DNA of 64,000 nucleotides from Haoranjiania flava (lineage in GTDB: Bacteria > Bacteroidota > Bacteroidia > Chitinophagales > Chitinophagaceae). This document shows positions 31,643 through 40,304 of this stretch, in pieces (the first letter of the stretch is position 1; each line of letters starts with the position of its first letter). The stretch lies in assembly GCF_025631005.1 (NCBI RefSeq), contig NZ_JAOTPL010000006.1:109470-173469 (forward strand). The letters run 5' to 3'. A program made the translations under genes and the position numbers. Below the pieces are notes generated by a model. It made no database searches. It worked only from the letters and a program-made list of their open reading frames with translations, and had not been told where the DNA came from.

Positions 31643-33634
31643 TTATTTTGACCAGTGAATTGCCAGTCTGAAATGCCTCCCGGGCATGGGATAATAGTTT
31701 ACGATGGCGTATTGATGATCCCAGATATTGTTAAGCTCAAATACCAGCTTGTACGTGCCTGCGCTTTTTAAACTCCACTTCCTTGAAACACTGATGTCAT
31801 GCGTATTCCAGGCGGGCAGGTAAGTAAATGCGCTGTTCATTCCCGCTGTATAGCGGTAGCCGGAAAACAAGGCATTGTATGCCATACTCAGCTTGCCGTA
31901 CACCGCAGAAAAATTGCAGGAGCCGCTATGCAATGGCGTATAGGCTATCTGGTTTTTGTATAATGCAGAAGTGGCGTCCGTTATGTCAAGCGACTGTTGC
32001 CAGGTATAACTTCCCATCAAAGAAAGGAGCCAGTCTCCTATTGGTTTAAGGTGCATATATGCCTGAATATCTGCTCCTTTAACTGATACTTGCCCTATAT
32101 TCTGCATGCTCCACTGGGCAATATTAGCTGATGGAATGGCTATGATCTTATCGCGTATGTGGTTGTAATATACATCAGCAGTAACAGAAATATTATTGAC
32201 GAATGCTTTGTGCAAATGCTTATTCCACAACAGTCCTGCGTTGTACTGATGCGTATATTCGGGTCCCAGCCTTGTATTGCCAATGTGTGTATAATACAAG
32301 TCATTGAAAGTAGGCATGCGGAATATGTTCTTATAAAAAGCACGCACAATCAAAGGATTTCTTTGCGAAACAGTATAATTCACCGCGACTGTAGGTGTAA
32401 GCTCCTGGGTATGGCCTGTGAATTCTAAGCGTTTATCCTTGACAGTTGTGCTTAAAATATTACCGGCAAAACTCCAGCGCTGTTTCGAGAAATGTACACT
32501 TATATTATTAAGCCAGGTATGGCGCATGGGCCCGCCCAATGCAGTATCATTGCTTCGCAAATTGTTTATAAAATAATCTGATGCATAGCTGATCTTTAAA
32601 AAATCAAAAGGCTTGTACACAAGAACTGCAGTAGTGTACAGTTCATCCTGGTAAAATATATTTTCCAGGATCCTCTCATCATAAAAAAATGCGGTATCTA
32701 TATACCTGTAATAGCTGGTATTGTATTTAGCGCCTATCAAAAACTGCAGGTTTCTATGTATGGATTTATTCCAGGTAGCCTGGGCGAAAAATTGTTTGTC
32801 CCACAAACGCTGAGACCCTTGTTGGGTGTAGAGAATGATAGAACCCGGCAACCCGCGTTGTCCATCGTAGTAATAAAGGTTTGCTTGTATAGCATTGCTG
32901 TCGTTCAGCTTGAAATGCGCAGTGTATGCCATGTTTAGCGCTGCCACATCACTGTTGACCCTTCTGTCGTGTACGGTTTTATCTCCGTTCTTGTATGAAA
33001 AATTATAATTACCGGTTGCCTTTAAATAATCAGTATGGAACGATGAACTGAATCTTCCGGATTTATTTTTAATAGTTAACGACGGGTGCAGCAAGCCAAA
33101 AGAACCGGTTTTGAATGAAGCAGCGTATTGCCAGTGCCTCTCCCCGGGAATTACTGTACTTAATGTTTGCAGCCGGATCAATGATGCATAGGAATAAATG
33201 CGGGCCGGTTGCAACAGATCACCGGCATAGCCATTGTATAAGCTGACAGCATCTATATTTTCAAGCGTAAATTTTCCAAGGTCAACCTGTGCGTTTTGTG
33301 CATCATTTAAAACAATACCGTCATAGGTTATACCTGTGTGGTTTGCGCCCAGGCTGCGGACTGATATAGTTTTCAAACCTCCTATGCCTCCATAATCCTT
33401 TAGTTGTACGCCTGCAAAATACCTGGCGGCCTCGGCTACGGAAGCTGCGTTGAGATTGTTTAAACGGTTGCGGGATAAAATCTGCGTTGGAGTTAGCGAA
33501 GATGAATCTGCCCTGCTGTTGCGTGTATAGAAATGCAGCGTCTCCAGATCTGATAAAGTATCCTGCTGCGAAGAAGCCGCGCAGGCGATACACATGAACA
33601 CAGTAAGAAGTAAAATACGCATTTCCTTTTTCAT
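31643..33634 (-). CDS. TonB-dependent outer-membrane receptor, BtuB-like
   Basis: A 663-residue outer-membrane transporter. The start at 33634 (MKKEMRILLLTVFMCIACAA) gives a signal peptide ending near ASSQQ. The in-frame ATG 9 bp upstream is possible but adds little. The plug domain follows (NRLNNLNAASVAEAARYFAG, GGLKTISVRSLGANHTGITY), then a 22-strand barrel rich in alternating aromatics, ending in RHFRLAIHWSK. No carboxypeptidase-like N-terminal domain is present, as expected for vitamin and siderophore receptors. It is the first gene after a cobalamin riboswitch, so the likely substrate is B12 or another corrinoid, imported with TonB energy. Confidence 0.9.
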   Translation of the reverse strand: MKKEMRILLLTVFMCIACAASSQQDTLSDLETLHFYTRNSRADSSSLTPTQILSRNRLNNLNAASVAEAARYFAGVQLKDYGGIGGLKTISVRSLGANHTGITYDGIVLNDAQNAQVDLGKFTLENIDAVSLYNGYAGDLLQPARIYSYASLIRLQTLSTVIPGERHWQYAASFKTGSFGLLHPSLTIKNKSGRFSSSFHTDYLKATGNYNFSYKNGDKTVHDRRVNSDVAALNMAYTAHFKLNDSNAIQANLYYYDGQRGLPGSIILYTQQGSQRLWDKQFFAQATWNKSIHRNLQFLIGAKYNTSYYRYIDTAFFYDERILENIFYQDELYTTAVLVYKPFDFLKISYASDYFINNLRSNDTALGGPMRHTWLNNISVHFSKQRWSFAGNILSTTVKDKRLEFTGHTQELTPTVAVNYTVSQRNPLIVRAFYKNIFRMPTFNDLYYTHIGNTRLGPEYTHQYNAGLLWNKHLHKAFVNNISVTADVYYNHIRDKIIAIPSANIAQWSMQNIGQVSVKGADIQAYMHLKPIGDWLLSLMGSYTWQQSLDITDATSALYKNQIAYTPLHSGSCNFSAVYGKLSMAYNALFSGYRYTAGMNSAFTYLPAWNTHDISVSRKWSLKSAGTYKLVFELNNIWDHQYAIVNYYPMPGRHFRLAIHWSK

Positions 33635-33732
33635 ACACGGCACAAAAACATACAGTGCATGACGGAGAAGCTCTCCGAAGGACTACTGTACATCAACTTT
33701 TCGCACCGAAAGTTTTTTGTTTATGATGAATA

Positions 33733-33905
33733 AAGGCAGGTCTTCCGGCTTTGCGACTTTCAAGCGCCTTCCCATCCGGTAAAGACAGTGGCTATTTGCT
33801 GAAAGTGGGCATATATGCCCTTAAACACATACGGCTACGGGGATAGCGAAGGATTTGCACCTTCTTCCCTATTAATCCTGGTACACAGGAACCTTTTTCC
33901 GGCGG
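33733..33905 (-). ncRNA. Cobalamin riboswitch
   Basis: On the minus strand the region carries the landmarks of the adenosylcobalamin aptamer in the right order: AATAGGGAA near the 5' end, GGTGCAAATCCTTCGCTATC in the core (the conserved GGTGnnAnTCC), GGGAAGGCGC, and the B12 box AGCCGGAAGACCTGCC at 33735-33750. It lies about 100 bp upstream of the TonB receptor start. A short hairpin near the start (AACTTT..AAAAGTT at about 33691-33710) may be the expression platform; no strong T tract follows, which suggests control of translation. High B12 should shut the receptor and BtuG-like genes. Confidence 0.93.
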
Positions 33906-33913
33906 CAAATATA
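33906..33913 (-). promoter_or_regulatory. Bacteroidota -7 box of the riboswitch transcript
   Basis: On the minus strand TATATTTG matches TAnnTTTG directly before the aptamer. A weak -33 candidate (CTTTAG, 33934-33939) lies 20 bp upstream. It abuts the coaD 3' end, so the riboswitch transcript starts in the short coaD-btuB gap. Confidence 0.6.
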
Positions 33914-33943
33914 ATATAATGTACTGATGTTAGCTAAAGAAAT

Positions 33944-34411
33944 TTACTTCTTCAGATCTCTTTGCACCACATCGGGGAGGAATGCACTGGCATCGCCATT
34001 ATTGCGGATTACGTCGCGCACGAGCGTAGAAGCCACGGAAGAATATTCCGGAAGGCAGGTAAGAAAGATGGTTTCAATGGAATGATCCAGGCTTCGGTTC
34101 ATGTCGGCGATTGTTTTCTCATATTCAAAATCACTTACAAAGCGAATACCGCGAACTATGTATTTGGCATTAACTTGCTGGCAGAAGCTTACAGTAAGGC
34201 CTTCGTAGATGGCAGCTGATACCCTGGGTTCGTCTTTATAAATTTCTTCGATCCACTCAACACGTCTTTCCGCAGAAAACATAGGTGTTTTATTCACATT
34301 GGTACCAATACCTATTACAATTTTATCAAACAAATCCAGTGAACGGTTGATGATATCCACGTGTCCTAAAGTAATGGGATCAAAGGTTCCCGGGAATAAA
34401 GCTATGCGCAT
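33944..34411 (-). CDS. coaD: Pantetheine-phosphate adenylyltransferase
   Basis: Transfers AMP from ATP to 4'-phosphopantetheine in coenzyme A synthesis. The 155 residues begin MRIALFPGTFDPITLGHVDI with the TxGH nucleotidyltransferase motif (T-L-G-H near residue 17). RGIRFVSDFEYE contains the second conserved block, and FLTCLPEYSSVASTLVRDVI the third, with the SSxxR signature. The length is normal. It follows pyrB with a 30-bp gap on the same strand, so they are probably one transcript, and it is followed by the promoter of the cobalamin locus. Confidence 0.97.
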   Translation of the reverse strand: MRIALFPGTFDPITLGHVDIINRSLDLFDKIVIGIGTNVNKTPMFSAERRVEWIEEIYKDEPRVSAAIYEGLTVSFCQQVNAKYIVRGIRFVSDFEYEKTIADMNRSLDHSIETIFLTCLPEYSSVASTLVRDVIRNNGDASAFLPDVVQRDLKK

Positions 34412-34441
34412 GTAGGGTAAAGTTTTTTGAGTTCAATATTA

Positions 34442-35368
34442 TCAGTCATTCTTGCCGGAAAGCAAATATAGACAAGCCATTCTCACGGCCACGCCGTTTT
34501 CTACCTGGTTTAAAATAATGGAGTACGGCCCGTCAGCAACATCACTATCCAGCTCTACGCCACGGTTTATCGGCCCCGGGTGCATGATCACGATCTCTTT
34601 GCCCAGGCTGTCAAGTACACTCCTGCTGATGCCGTATACAAGATTGTATTCTCTCAAAGATGAGAATAAGGGCTGGTTCTGCCTTTCGAGCTGTATGCGC
34701 AGCACGTTGGCCACATCGCACCACTGTAAGGCTTTCTTAATATGGTATTCCACACGCACATTCAGCGCTTCTTCAATATATTTCGGTATCAGTGTGGGAG
34801 GACCGGCTATGGTTACTTCCGCACCCATTTTTGTAAGCAGGTAAATGTTGCTTAGCGCTACCCTGCTATGCATAATATCACCTAAAATCGCCACCTTAAG
34901 CCCTTGCAAGGAACCAAATTTTTCCATCATGGAATAAGCATCCAGCAACGCTTGTGTAGGATGCTCATTAATGCCGTCTCCAGCATTGATCACTGCTGCA
35001 TTTATGTGCCGTGCGAGAAAGTGAGGTGCACCGCTGGCGCTGTGCCGCATTACTACCATATCAACCTTCATGCTGAGGATGTTGTTAACCGTATCCAGCA
35101 GTGTTTCTCCTTTCTTTACCGAGGATGCGCTGGCTGAGAAGTTGAGAGTATCGGCAGAAAGCCTTTTTTCGGCTAACTCAAAAGACATGCGGGTCCTGGT
35201 AGAATTTTCAAAAAACAAATTCACCACGGTCACGTCCCTTAACGAAGGAACTTTTTTAACCGGCCGCTGTAAAACTTCTTTAAATTGCTGAGCTGTAGAA
35301 AGAATTAATTCAATGTCTTCCCGCGTAAGATCTTTAATACCTAAAAGATGCCTGGTAGATAGTTTCAT
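34442..35368 (-). CDS. pyrB: Aspartate carbamoyltransferase catalytic chain
   Basis: Condenses carbamoyl phosphate and aspartate in pyrimidine synthesis. The 308 residues carry the carbamoyl-phosphate loop FENSTRTRMSFELAEKRL near residue 52, the HPTQALLDAYSMM aspartate block near residue 135, DIMHSRVALSN, and MHPGPINRGVELDSDVAD near residue 265. No regulatory pyrI gene follows: the next gene is coaD. It lies about 130 bp upstream of the divergent RES/Xre module. Confidence 0.96.
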   Translation of the reverse strand: MKLSTRHLLGIKDLTREDIELILSTAQQFKEVLQRPVKKVPSLRDVTVVNLFFENSTRTRMSFELAEKRLSADTLNFSASASSVKKGETLLDTVNNILSMKVDMVVMRHSASGAPHFLARHINAAVINAGDGINEHPTQALLDAYSMMEKFGSLQGLKVAILGDIMHSRVALSNIYLLTKMGAEVTIAGPPTLIPKYIEEALNVRVEYHIKKALQWCDVANVLRIQLERQNQPLFSSLREYNLVYGISRSVLDSLGKEIVIMHPGPINRGVELDSDVADGPYSIILNQVENGVAVRMACLYLLSGKND

Positions 35369-35434
35369 TAAAAAACAAAGCTACTGCATTTTTAAATAAT
35401 TTGAATTAGAAAATAAAATTTAAAATAAATTTAT

Positions 35435-35465
35435 GACAAATGACGAAATTTTCAGGACAAATGAC
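35435..35465. promoter_or_regulatory. Paired operator-like repeats of the RES/Xre module
   Basis: The same 10-mer GACAAATGAC occurs at 35435-35444 and 35456-35465, exactly 21 bp apart, which is two turns of the helix. The second copy abuts the TAACTTTG -7 box (35467-35474). The spacing and position fit an autorepressing Xre dimer pair; the binding protein is inferred. Confidence 0.6.
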
Positions 35466-35466
35466 A

Positions 35467-35474
35467 TAACTTTG
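35467..35474 (+). promoter_or_regulatory. Bacteroidota -7 box of the RES/Xre operon
   Basis: TAACTTTG is a perfect match to TAnnTTTG and lies 24 bp before the antitoxin ATG. It is flanked on the left by the operator-like repeat. Confidence 0.6.
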
Positions 35475-35498
35475 TAGAGACAAAAATATAAGGAGCGC

Positions 35499-35942
35499 AT
35501 GAAATACAACACCAGCCATAACCAGGAAGTAAATGAAGAGGCTATGGTTTACAATGCCATCGAAAACCGCAATGCTTTTTCGCTTATCAATCTTATCAGA
35601 AGCGGCATTCGCTTTACCATGTTTAAATCAATTGCAGACAAAAGCCCGTTTTCTTTTGCTGAATGGTCAGACTTTCTGCATCTTTCAGAGCGCACCATGC
35701 AACGCTACCAGAAAGAAAAAAAATCTTTCGATCCTATTTATTCTGAAAAGATCATAGAGATCACTATGCTCTACAATTATGGCAAGGAGGTGTTTGGCGA
35801 TAAAAAGAACTTTGACCACTGGCTGCAAACAGAAAATATAGCGTTAGGCAAGCGTACGCCTAAAGAACTCCTGGACAGTACATTTGGAATACGTCTTGTA
35901 AAAGACGAACTCACCCGCATAGAGCACGGAGTGCTCGCTTAA
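35499..35942 (+). CDS. Xre/MbcA/ParS-type antitoxin of a RES toxin
   Basis: A 147-residue protein of the Xre-like antitoxin class with a C-terminal toxin-binding DUF2384 domain. The N-terminal HTH-like region includes FSFAEWSDFLHLSERTMQRY (residues 50-69). The C-terminal part, NFDHWLQTENIALGKRTPKE followed by LLDSTFGIRLVKDELTRIEH, is the DUF2384 signature (WLxxxNxALGxxxPxxLL...G). It should bind its own promoter and cap the RES toxin. It is the first gene of a two-gene operon, 7 bp before the toxin gene, with paired operator-like repeats upstream. Confidence 0.93.
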   Translation: MKYNTSHNQEVNEEAMVYNAIENRNAFSLINLIRSGIRFTMFKSIADKSPFSFAEWSDFLHLSERTMQRYQKEKKSFDPIYSEKIIEITMLYNYGKEVFGDKKNFDHWLQTENIALGKRTPKELLDSTFGIRLVKDELTRIEHGVLA

Positions 35943-35949
35943 TTTTTTT

Positions 35950-36411
35950 ATGATAGTCTACAGGCTGGCGAAAGAAAAATATAAACATGACCTTTCCGGC
36001 AAAGGCGCTGAAATTGCCGGCGGCAGGTGGAACAGCGCCGGTCATGCCATGCTATATACCAGTGAATCACGTGCCTTGTGTACAGCCGAGATTGCAGTAC
36101 ATAGCCCGTTGGGGATCTTGCCTAAAGATTATTGCCTGATATCCATAGAAATTCCAGATAGTATAGATATAAAAGATCTTACGGCTGCTCAATTGCCTGA
36201 AGACTGGGCATCAGTGCCGCACGCTGTCAGCACCCAATTGATCGGTGATAAATTTCTAAAAGAAGGGAAATATGCAGTGATGAAAGTGCCCTCTGTTGTA
36301 GTCCCGGGTGATTACAACTATCTTGTAAACCCTCTGCATGATGCTTTTGCCAGAGTAAAGGTGAAGAAAACGGAGCGATTTAGTTTTGACAAGCGGCTGT
36401 TTGTGCGGTAG
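35950..36411 (+). CDS. RES-domain toxin (NAD+ phosphorylase family)
   Basis: A 153-residue protein of the RES family, named for its Arg, Glu and Ser residues. The signature is GAEIAGGRWNSAGHAMLYTS near residues 19-38 (with the Arg and Tyr), followed by the conserved Glu in LCTAEIAVHSPL and the Ser in AVMKVPSVVVPGDYNYLVNP. Characterised members degrade cellular NAD+ and stop growth until relieved. The gene follows its antitoxin after 7 bp. No frameshift or truncation is seen, so the pair looks intact. Confidence 0.93.
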   Translation: MIVYRLAKEKYKHDLSGKGAEIAGGRWNSAGHAMLYTSESRALCTAEIAVHSPLGILPKDYCLISIEIPDSIDIKDLTAAQLPEDWASVPHAVSTQLIGDKFLKEGKYAVMKVPSVVVPGDYNYLVNPLHDAFARVKVKKTERFSFDKRLFVR

Positions 36412-36670
36412 GATGAATATTACAACTCATCAAACATTGACAAGAAAACCATAATTGAGATTATGCGAGCCGGACGTATAATTTAAGAAAATGTATGTTT
36501 AAAGAATTTGGACTCCTACTGATCCTGATATTATATTAAAACCAACAGGTGTACAAGACTTAGAAAGGCTAGAATAAATCTTACCCTTATTGTGAAATTT
36601 ATAAATTTCCGGTAAAACCTACAGGCACCTAGCTAATTTTAGGGCCAATATTCAATATTTTAATCATAAT
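36412..36670. other. Gene-free stretch before rpsA
   Basis: About 260 bp with no plausible coding frame, AT rich, between the RES toxin and the rpsA promoter. No clear terminator hairpin for the toxin operon was found. Confidence 0.5.
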
Positions 36671-36674
36671 ATCT

Positions 36675-36682
36675 TAACTTTG
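36675..36682 (+). promoter_or_regulatory. Bacteroidota -7 box of rpsA
   Basis: TAACTTTG is a perfect match to TAnnTTTG and lies 33 bp before the rpsA ATG. It excludes the upstream in-frame ATG at 36680, which lies inside the promoter. Confidence 0.65.
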
Positions 36683-36685
36683 CAC

Positions 36686-36711
36686 TCCCGAATTAAAACC
36701 ATCGGGATTTT
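36686..36711 (+). promoter_or_regulatory. Hairpin with T tract in the rpsA leader
   Basis: CCCGA and TCGGG form a 5-bp stem around a short A-rich loop, followed by ATTTTTATT, immediately before the rpsA start. It looks like a small terminator or translation-control hairpin within the leader; a role in S1 autoregulation is a guess. Confidence 0.4.
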
Positions 36712-36715
36712 TATT

Positions 36716-38719
36716 ATGAGTGATAACAATATTGTTAACCCAAACGCTGAAGCACAGGAGAATGCACCGGTAGAACAAACCGAAGCAACTACAGCGACAA
36801 CAAATGCACCTGAGCAAACACCAGAGGCAACCGCTGCTGAACAACCAACTGAAGAAGCTGCACAACAGGAAGCTCCGCAACAGGATATTCCTCAGGAAGA
36901 AGCTCCGAAAGAAGAAGTTCAACAGGAATCTGCACACGATGATTTCGACTGGTCTGTGGACAAACGCAACGTATCAAGCTATTCTAAAGAAGATCAGCAG
37001 AAATACGACCAGGTTTACGAAAGCACTTTTGTACAGGTTGATGATGGCACCGTAGTAGATGCCACTATTGTTGGCCTCACTAAAACCGACGCAGTTTTAA
37101 ACATTGGATTTAAAAGCGACGGCCTTGTTTCCCTCAACGAATTCCGCGATATGCCGGGTTTAAAAATCGGCGATGTTGTGGAAGTAATGGTTGTGGAAAA
37201 AGAAGACAGGCAGGGTCACCTGAACCTTAGCCGTAAATCTGCCCGCACCACACGTGCATGGGAGAAAATCGTGGAAGTTCACAAAACAGGCGAAATTGTT
37301 ACCGGTCTTGTTACCAGCAAAACAAAAGGTGGCCTGATTGTAGACATTTTCGGAATGGAAACATTCCTGCCCGGCTCTCAAATTGATGTAAAACCTGTAA
37401 CGGATTACGATCAGTTTGTAGGCAAAACAATGGAATTCAAAGTGGTGAAAGTAAACGAAACCATCAAGAATGCCGTAGTTTCTCACAAAGCGCTTATTGA
37501 AAGTGATATTGAAGCACAACGTGCTCAAATCATCAGCCAGCTTGAAAAAGGCCAGGTGCTGGAAGGAACTGTAAAAAATATTACAGACTTCGGAGCATTT
37601 ATGGATCTTGGCGGATTAGACGGCTTGTTGTACATCACTGACATTTCATGGGGACGTATCAATCATCCGCAGGAAGTGTTGCAATTAGACCAGAAATTAC
37701 AGGTAGTTGTATTGGATTTCGATGATGATAAGAGACGTATCAGCCTTGGCCTGAAACAACTGACTCCGCACCCTTGGGATATTCTTCCTGAAGGATTGCA
37801 GGAGGGTTCTGTTGTAAAAGGCAAAGTTGTAAACATTGAAGATTACGGTGCATTCCTTGAAATTCAGCCTGGTGTTGAAGGCCTTGTTCACGTAAGTGAG
37901 ATCACATGGGCTAATACACCGATCAATGCAAAAGAATTCTTCACCATGGGCGAAGAGTACGAAGCAAAAGTGGTAACGCTGGATAAGGATACTCGCAAGA
38001 TGAGCCTTTCCATCAAACAACTCACAGACGATCCGTGGAACACAATTGAAAATAAATTCCCTGAAGACAGCAAGCACAAAGGTTCTGTAAAAAACATTAC
38101 TCCTTACGGCGTATTCGTAGAATTAGAACCCGGTATCGGCGGTATGATCCATATCAGCGACCTTAGCTGGTTGAAGCGTTTCAACCACCCTTCCGAATAT
38201 GTGAAAGTTGGCGAGGAAATAGATACCATTATTCTTTCTATAGATAAGGACAACCGCAAACTGCAATTAGGACACAAGCAACTGGAAGAAGATCCATGGA
38301 ATGCGCTTGAAGACACATTCGCAGTAGGCACTGTACATGAAGCAACCGTTACCCGCAGGGACGACAAGGGCGCTCTGGTACAATTGCCATATGGCCTGGA
38401 AGGCTTTGTTCCAAACCGTCATTTAGGTAAAGAAGACGGCAAGTCTATAGAAATGGATGAAACAAACAAATTCGTAGTGATAGAGTTCGATAGGAACGAA
38501 AAACGCATCGTTCTCAGCCACGCACGCATTTGGGAACAAGAGCAGGCAGACGCAAAAGAAGCTGTGAAGAAAGAAGCGAGAGCTGAAGCTGAAACTGCAA
38601 GAAAAACTGTTAAGAACATCCAGAGCAAAGTAGAGAAATCTACACTTGGCGATCTTGGCGCATTAGCAGACATTAAAGCCAAACTGAAAGAAGAAGAAAA
38701 GAACAACGAGAATAAATAA
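36716..38719 (+). CDS. rpsA: 30S ribosomal protein S1
   Basis: A 667-residue protein that binds mRNA leaders on the 30S subunit. It opens with an unusual acidic, Gln/Glu/Pro/Ala-rich extension of about 70 residues (many EEAP and QQE units). Six S1 (OB-fold) domains follow, starting near residues 95, 180, 265, 350, 440 and 525, for example VKNITDFGAFMDLGGLDGLL, VVNIEDYGAFLEIQPGVEGL and VKNITPYGVFVELEPGIGGM. The C-terminus is a charged coiled-coil-like tail. The start at 36716 is chosen because it follows the -7 box. A terminator lies just downstream. Confidence 0.95.
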   Translation: MSDNNIVNPNAEAQENAPVEQTEATTATTNAPEQTPEATAAEQPTEEAAQQEAPQQDIPQEEAPKEEVQQESAHDDFDWSVDKRNVSSYSKEDQQKYDQVYESTFVQVDDGTVVDATIVGLTKTDAVLNIGFKSDGLVSLNEFRDMPGLKIGDVVEVMVVEKEDRQGHLNLSRKSARTTRAWEKIVEVHKTGEIVTGLVTSKTKGGLIVDIFGMETFLPGSQIDVKPVTDYDQFVGKTMEFKVVKVNETIKNAVVSHKALIESDIEAQRAQIISQLEKGQVLEGTVKNITDFGAFMDLGGLDGLLYITDISWGRINHPQEVLQLDQKLQVVVLDFDDDKRRISLGLKQLTPHPWDILPEGLQEGSVVKGKVVNIEDYGAFLEIQPGVEGLVHVSEITWANTPINAKEFFTMGEEYEAKVVTLDKDTRKMSLSIKQLTDDPWNTIENKFPEDSKHKGSVKNITPYGVFVELEPGIGGMIHISDLSWLKRFNHPSEYVKVGEEIDTIILSIDKDNRKLQLGHKQLEEDPWNALEDTFAVGTVHEATVTRRDDKGALVQLPYGLEGFVPNRHLGKEDGKSIEMDETNKFVVIEFDRNEKRIVLSHARIWEQEQADAKEAVKKEARAEAETARKTVKNIQSKVEKSTLGDLGALADIKAKLKEEEKNNENK

Positions 38720-38735
38720 TCTTCTTTGAAACTAT

Positions 38736-38768
38736 AAACACCTCACATTTTTTGTGGGGTGTTTTTTA
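38736..38768 (+). terminator. Intrinsic terminator of rpsA
   Basis: ACACCTCACA and TGTGGGGTGT form a 10-bp stem with one wobble around a 5-nt T loop, followed by TTTTTTATT, 16 bp past the stop. Confidence 0.85.
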
Positions 38769-38839
38769 TTGCAAAAATGGTGAGGCTCTTAATCCAAGCG
38801 GATTACAGGCGATCGCTAAAAATAATTATTTACAAAAAA

Positions 38840-38950
38840 AGAGGCTGCCTCAAAAGTCCGAGACAGTCTCTTTTTATTCGGGTAGGTGATGGAGAATGAA
38901 ATCAAATACGCAATTCTCAGAGCCTTCAAAAACCTTTTGAGACAGCCTCT
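38840..38950. mobile_element. Short non-autonomous MITE-like element with terminal inverted repeats
   Basis: A 111-bp block with 17-bp terminal inverted repeats: AGAGGCTGCCTCAAAAG on the left and CTTTTGAGACAGCCTCT on the right, with one mismatch. The GGCTGTCTCAAAAG core resembles the ends of IS1182-type and related insertion sequences. No coding frame fills it and no clean target duplication is seen, so it may be a MITE or a remnant. An internal short palindrome, GAGACAGTCTC, is present. Confidence 0.55.
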
Positions 38951-38971
38951 CATACAAACGTACAAGCAATA

Positions 38972-40132
38972 TTAAGATGCTGTTGTGATGTATAAATTGG
39001 GTGATGCGTTTTCTTCTGTGTGATGCTCAACCTCTTCGTGATCATTTTTCAGCGCTTCAATCAACTGGTCTATTTGTTCTTTTTTAATGCCGGGTACACA
39101 GATCACATGGCTGATATTTTCATCAGATGCCAACTGGAACCTGTTCCTGATCTTTAAGGAAGGCTTTGGGAAAACTACGGTAAGGCCATCATTATTGCGC
39201 CAGGCTTTAATGCCGATTTTATTCATTTCATCTTCCGTATATTTTGCCAGCGCCTGAGATTCTTTGGTTCTTTTGATCAGCCCTTCCACACCCTGCTTTT
39301 GAATAAAATCCCAGATAAAAAGCGGTGTCATACCATTTCTTGAACCGGTAATGGTTGTATCCAGCGTATCTACATACGATATGGAATGCGCCACCCGGTC
39401 CCTGTGATTTCTTTTCACCAGCACAAGCCCGCATGGAATGGGGCTCCCGAGAAATTTGTGCCCTGAAATTGAAATGCTGTCTACACCTTCAGAAAAATCA
39501 AATTTTGGCCCGCCCTCAATAAACGGCGCCAGCGCTCCTAAAAATGCTGCATCGCAATGAATATAAAAATCTTTGATCGCATATTTTTTAATGATCTTTT
39601 TTATTTCATCCAGCTTATCTACAGCTTCGGTCATAGTAGTGCCGATGTTCAGGAAAAATATAGCAGGATGATCTCTCTTTAGCGCGATGGTGCTGTCAAG
39701 ATCATCATAATCCATCTCGCCGTTTTCGCGGGCCCGGATCACGATGTTGGGAATCTGTAAAAGATGCAGGTTTTTCTTTACGCTGTAGTGCGTACTTTCC
39801 GAATAATAAACTATCGCGTGCGGAAAAGCTTCCCTGGCTACATACAACCCATAGAGGTTACCTTCCGTACCGCCATTGGTTACATATCCCCAGACTTTTT
39901 TTGGGTCGCCTTTTAGTATTCTGGTAAAGAATTGCACGCACTTGATCTCGATATCTTTTGTATCAATTGCCAGTGTAGAGGGCGACTCCGGGTCTCCGAC
40001 ATTGTTGATGACATAATTTAAAAACGGCGCAAAATCTTCATAGGAGAAATCTTTTGCCAACGGGTAGCCTAAGAAAGCATTGGATGCCTGTTTTATCCTT
40101 TGAAATACGTCTAATTTCCAGTCGTTGTTCAT
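38972..40132 (-). CDS. hdc: Pyridoxal-phosphate-dependent histidine decarboxylase
   Basis: A 386-residue group II PLP decarboxylase, close in length and pattern to the bacterial PLP-type histidine decarboxylase of Morganella. Landmarks are VWGYVTNGGTEGNLYGLYVA, YYSESTHYSVKKNLHLL (His stacking on PLP), FYIHCDAAFLGAL, and SISGHKFLGSPIPCGLV with the PLP lysine near residue 232. TITGSRNGMTPLFIW and AWRNNDGLTVVFPKPS are also shared. It converts histidine to histamine and CO2; another small amine product cannot be excluded. No histidine/histamine antiporter is adjacent. It is divergent from an Lrp/AsnC regulator that probably controls it. Confidence 0.85.
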   Translation of the reverse strand: MNNDWKLDVFQRIKQASNAFLGYPLAKDFSYEDFAPFLNYVINNVGDPESPSTLAIDTKDIEIKCVQFFTRILKGDPKKVWGYVTNGGTEGNLYGLYVAREAFPHAIVYYSESTHYSVKKNLHLLQIPNIVIRARENGEMDYDDLDSTIALKRDHPAIFFLNIGTTMTEAVDKLDEIKKIIKKYAIKDFYIHCDAAFLGALAPFIEGGPKFDFSEGVDSISISGHKFLGSPIPCGLVLVKRNHRDRVAHSISYVDTLDTTITGSRNGMTPLFIWDFIQKQGVEGLIKRTKESQALAKYTEDEMNKIGIKAWRNNDGLTVVFPKPSLKIRNRFQLASDENISHVICVPGIKKEQIDQLIEALKNDHEEVEHHTEENASPNLYITTAS

Positions 40133-40304
40133 GGTTATAAATTTCCTACGAAATTAACAGCAAAATGTAATTATTTTGGTAATAAGGAAATAATAAGATA
40201 ATATTTGCCATATGGTTTACCTTTAGAGAATATTATTCTCCAAAGCTGCAACCAGCATATGCTTTACAGCATAAAATTGTTCAGGAAAATTTCAAATATT
40301 GTTT

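Noticed and set aside
36680..36715. Upstream in-frame ATG for rpsA
   Set aside because: It lies inside the TAACTTTG promoter box, so it cannot be in the transcript.
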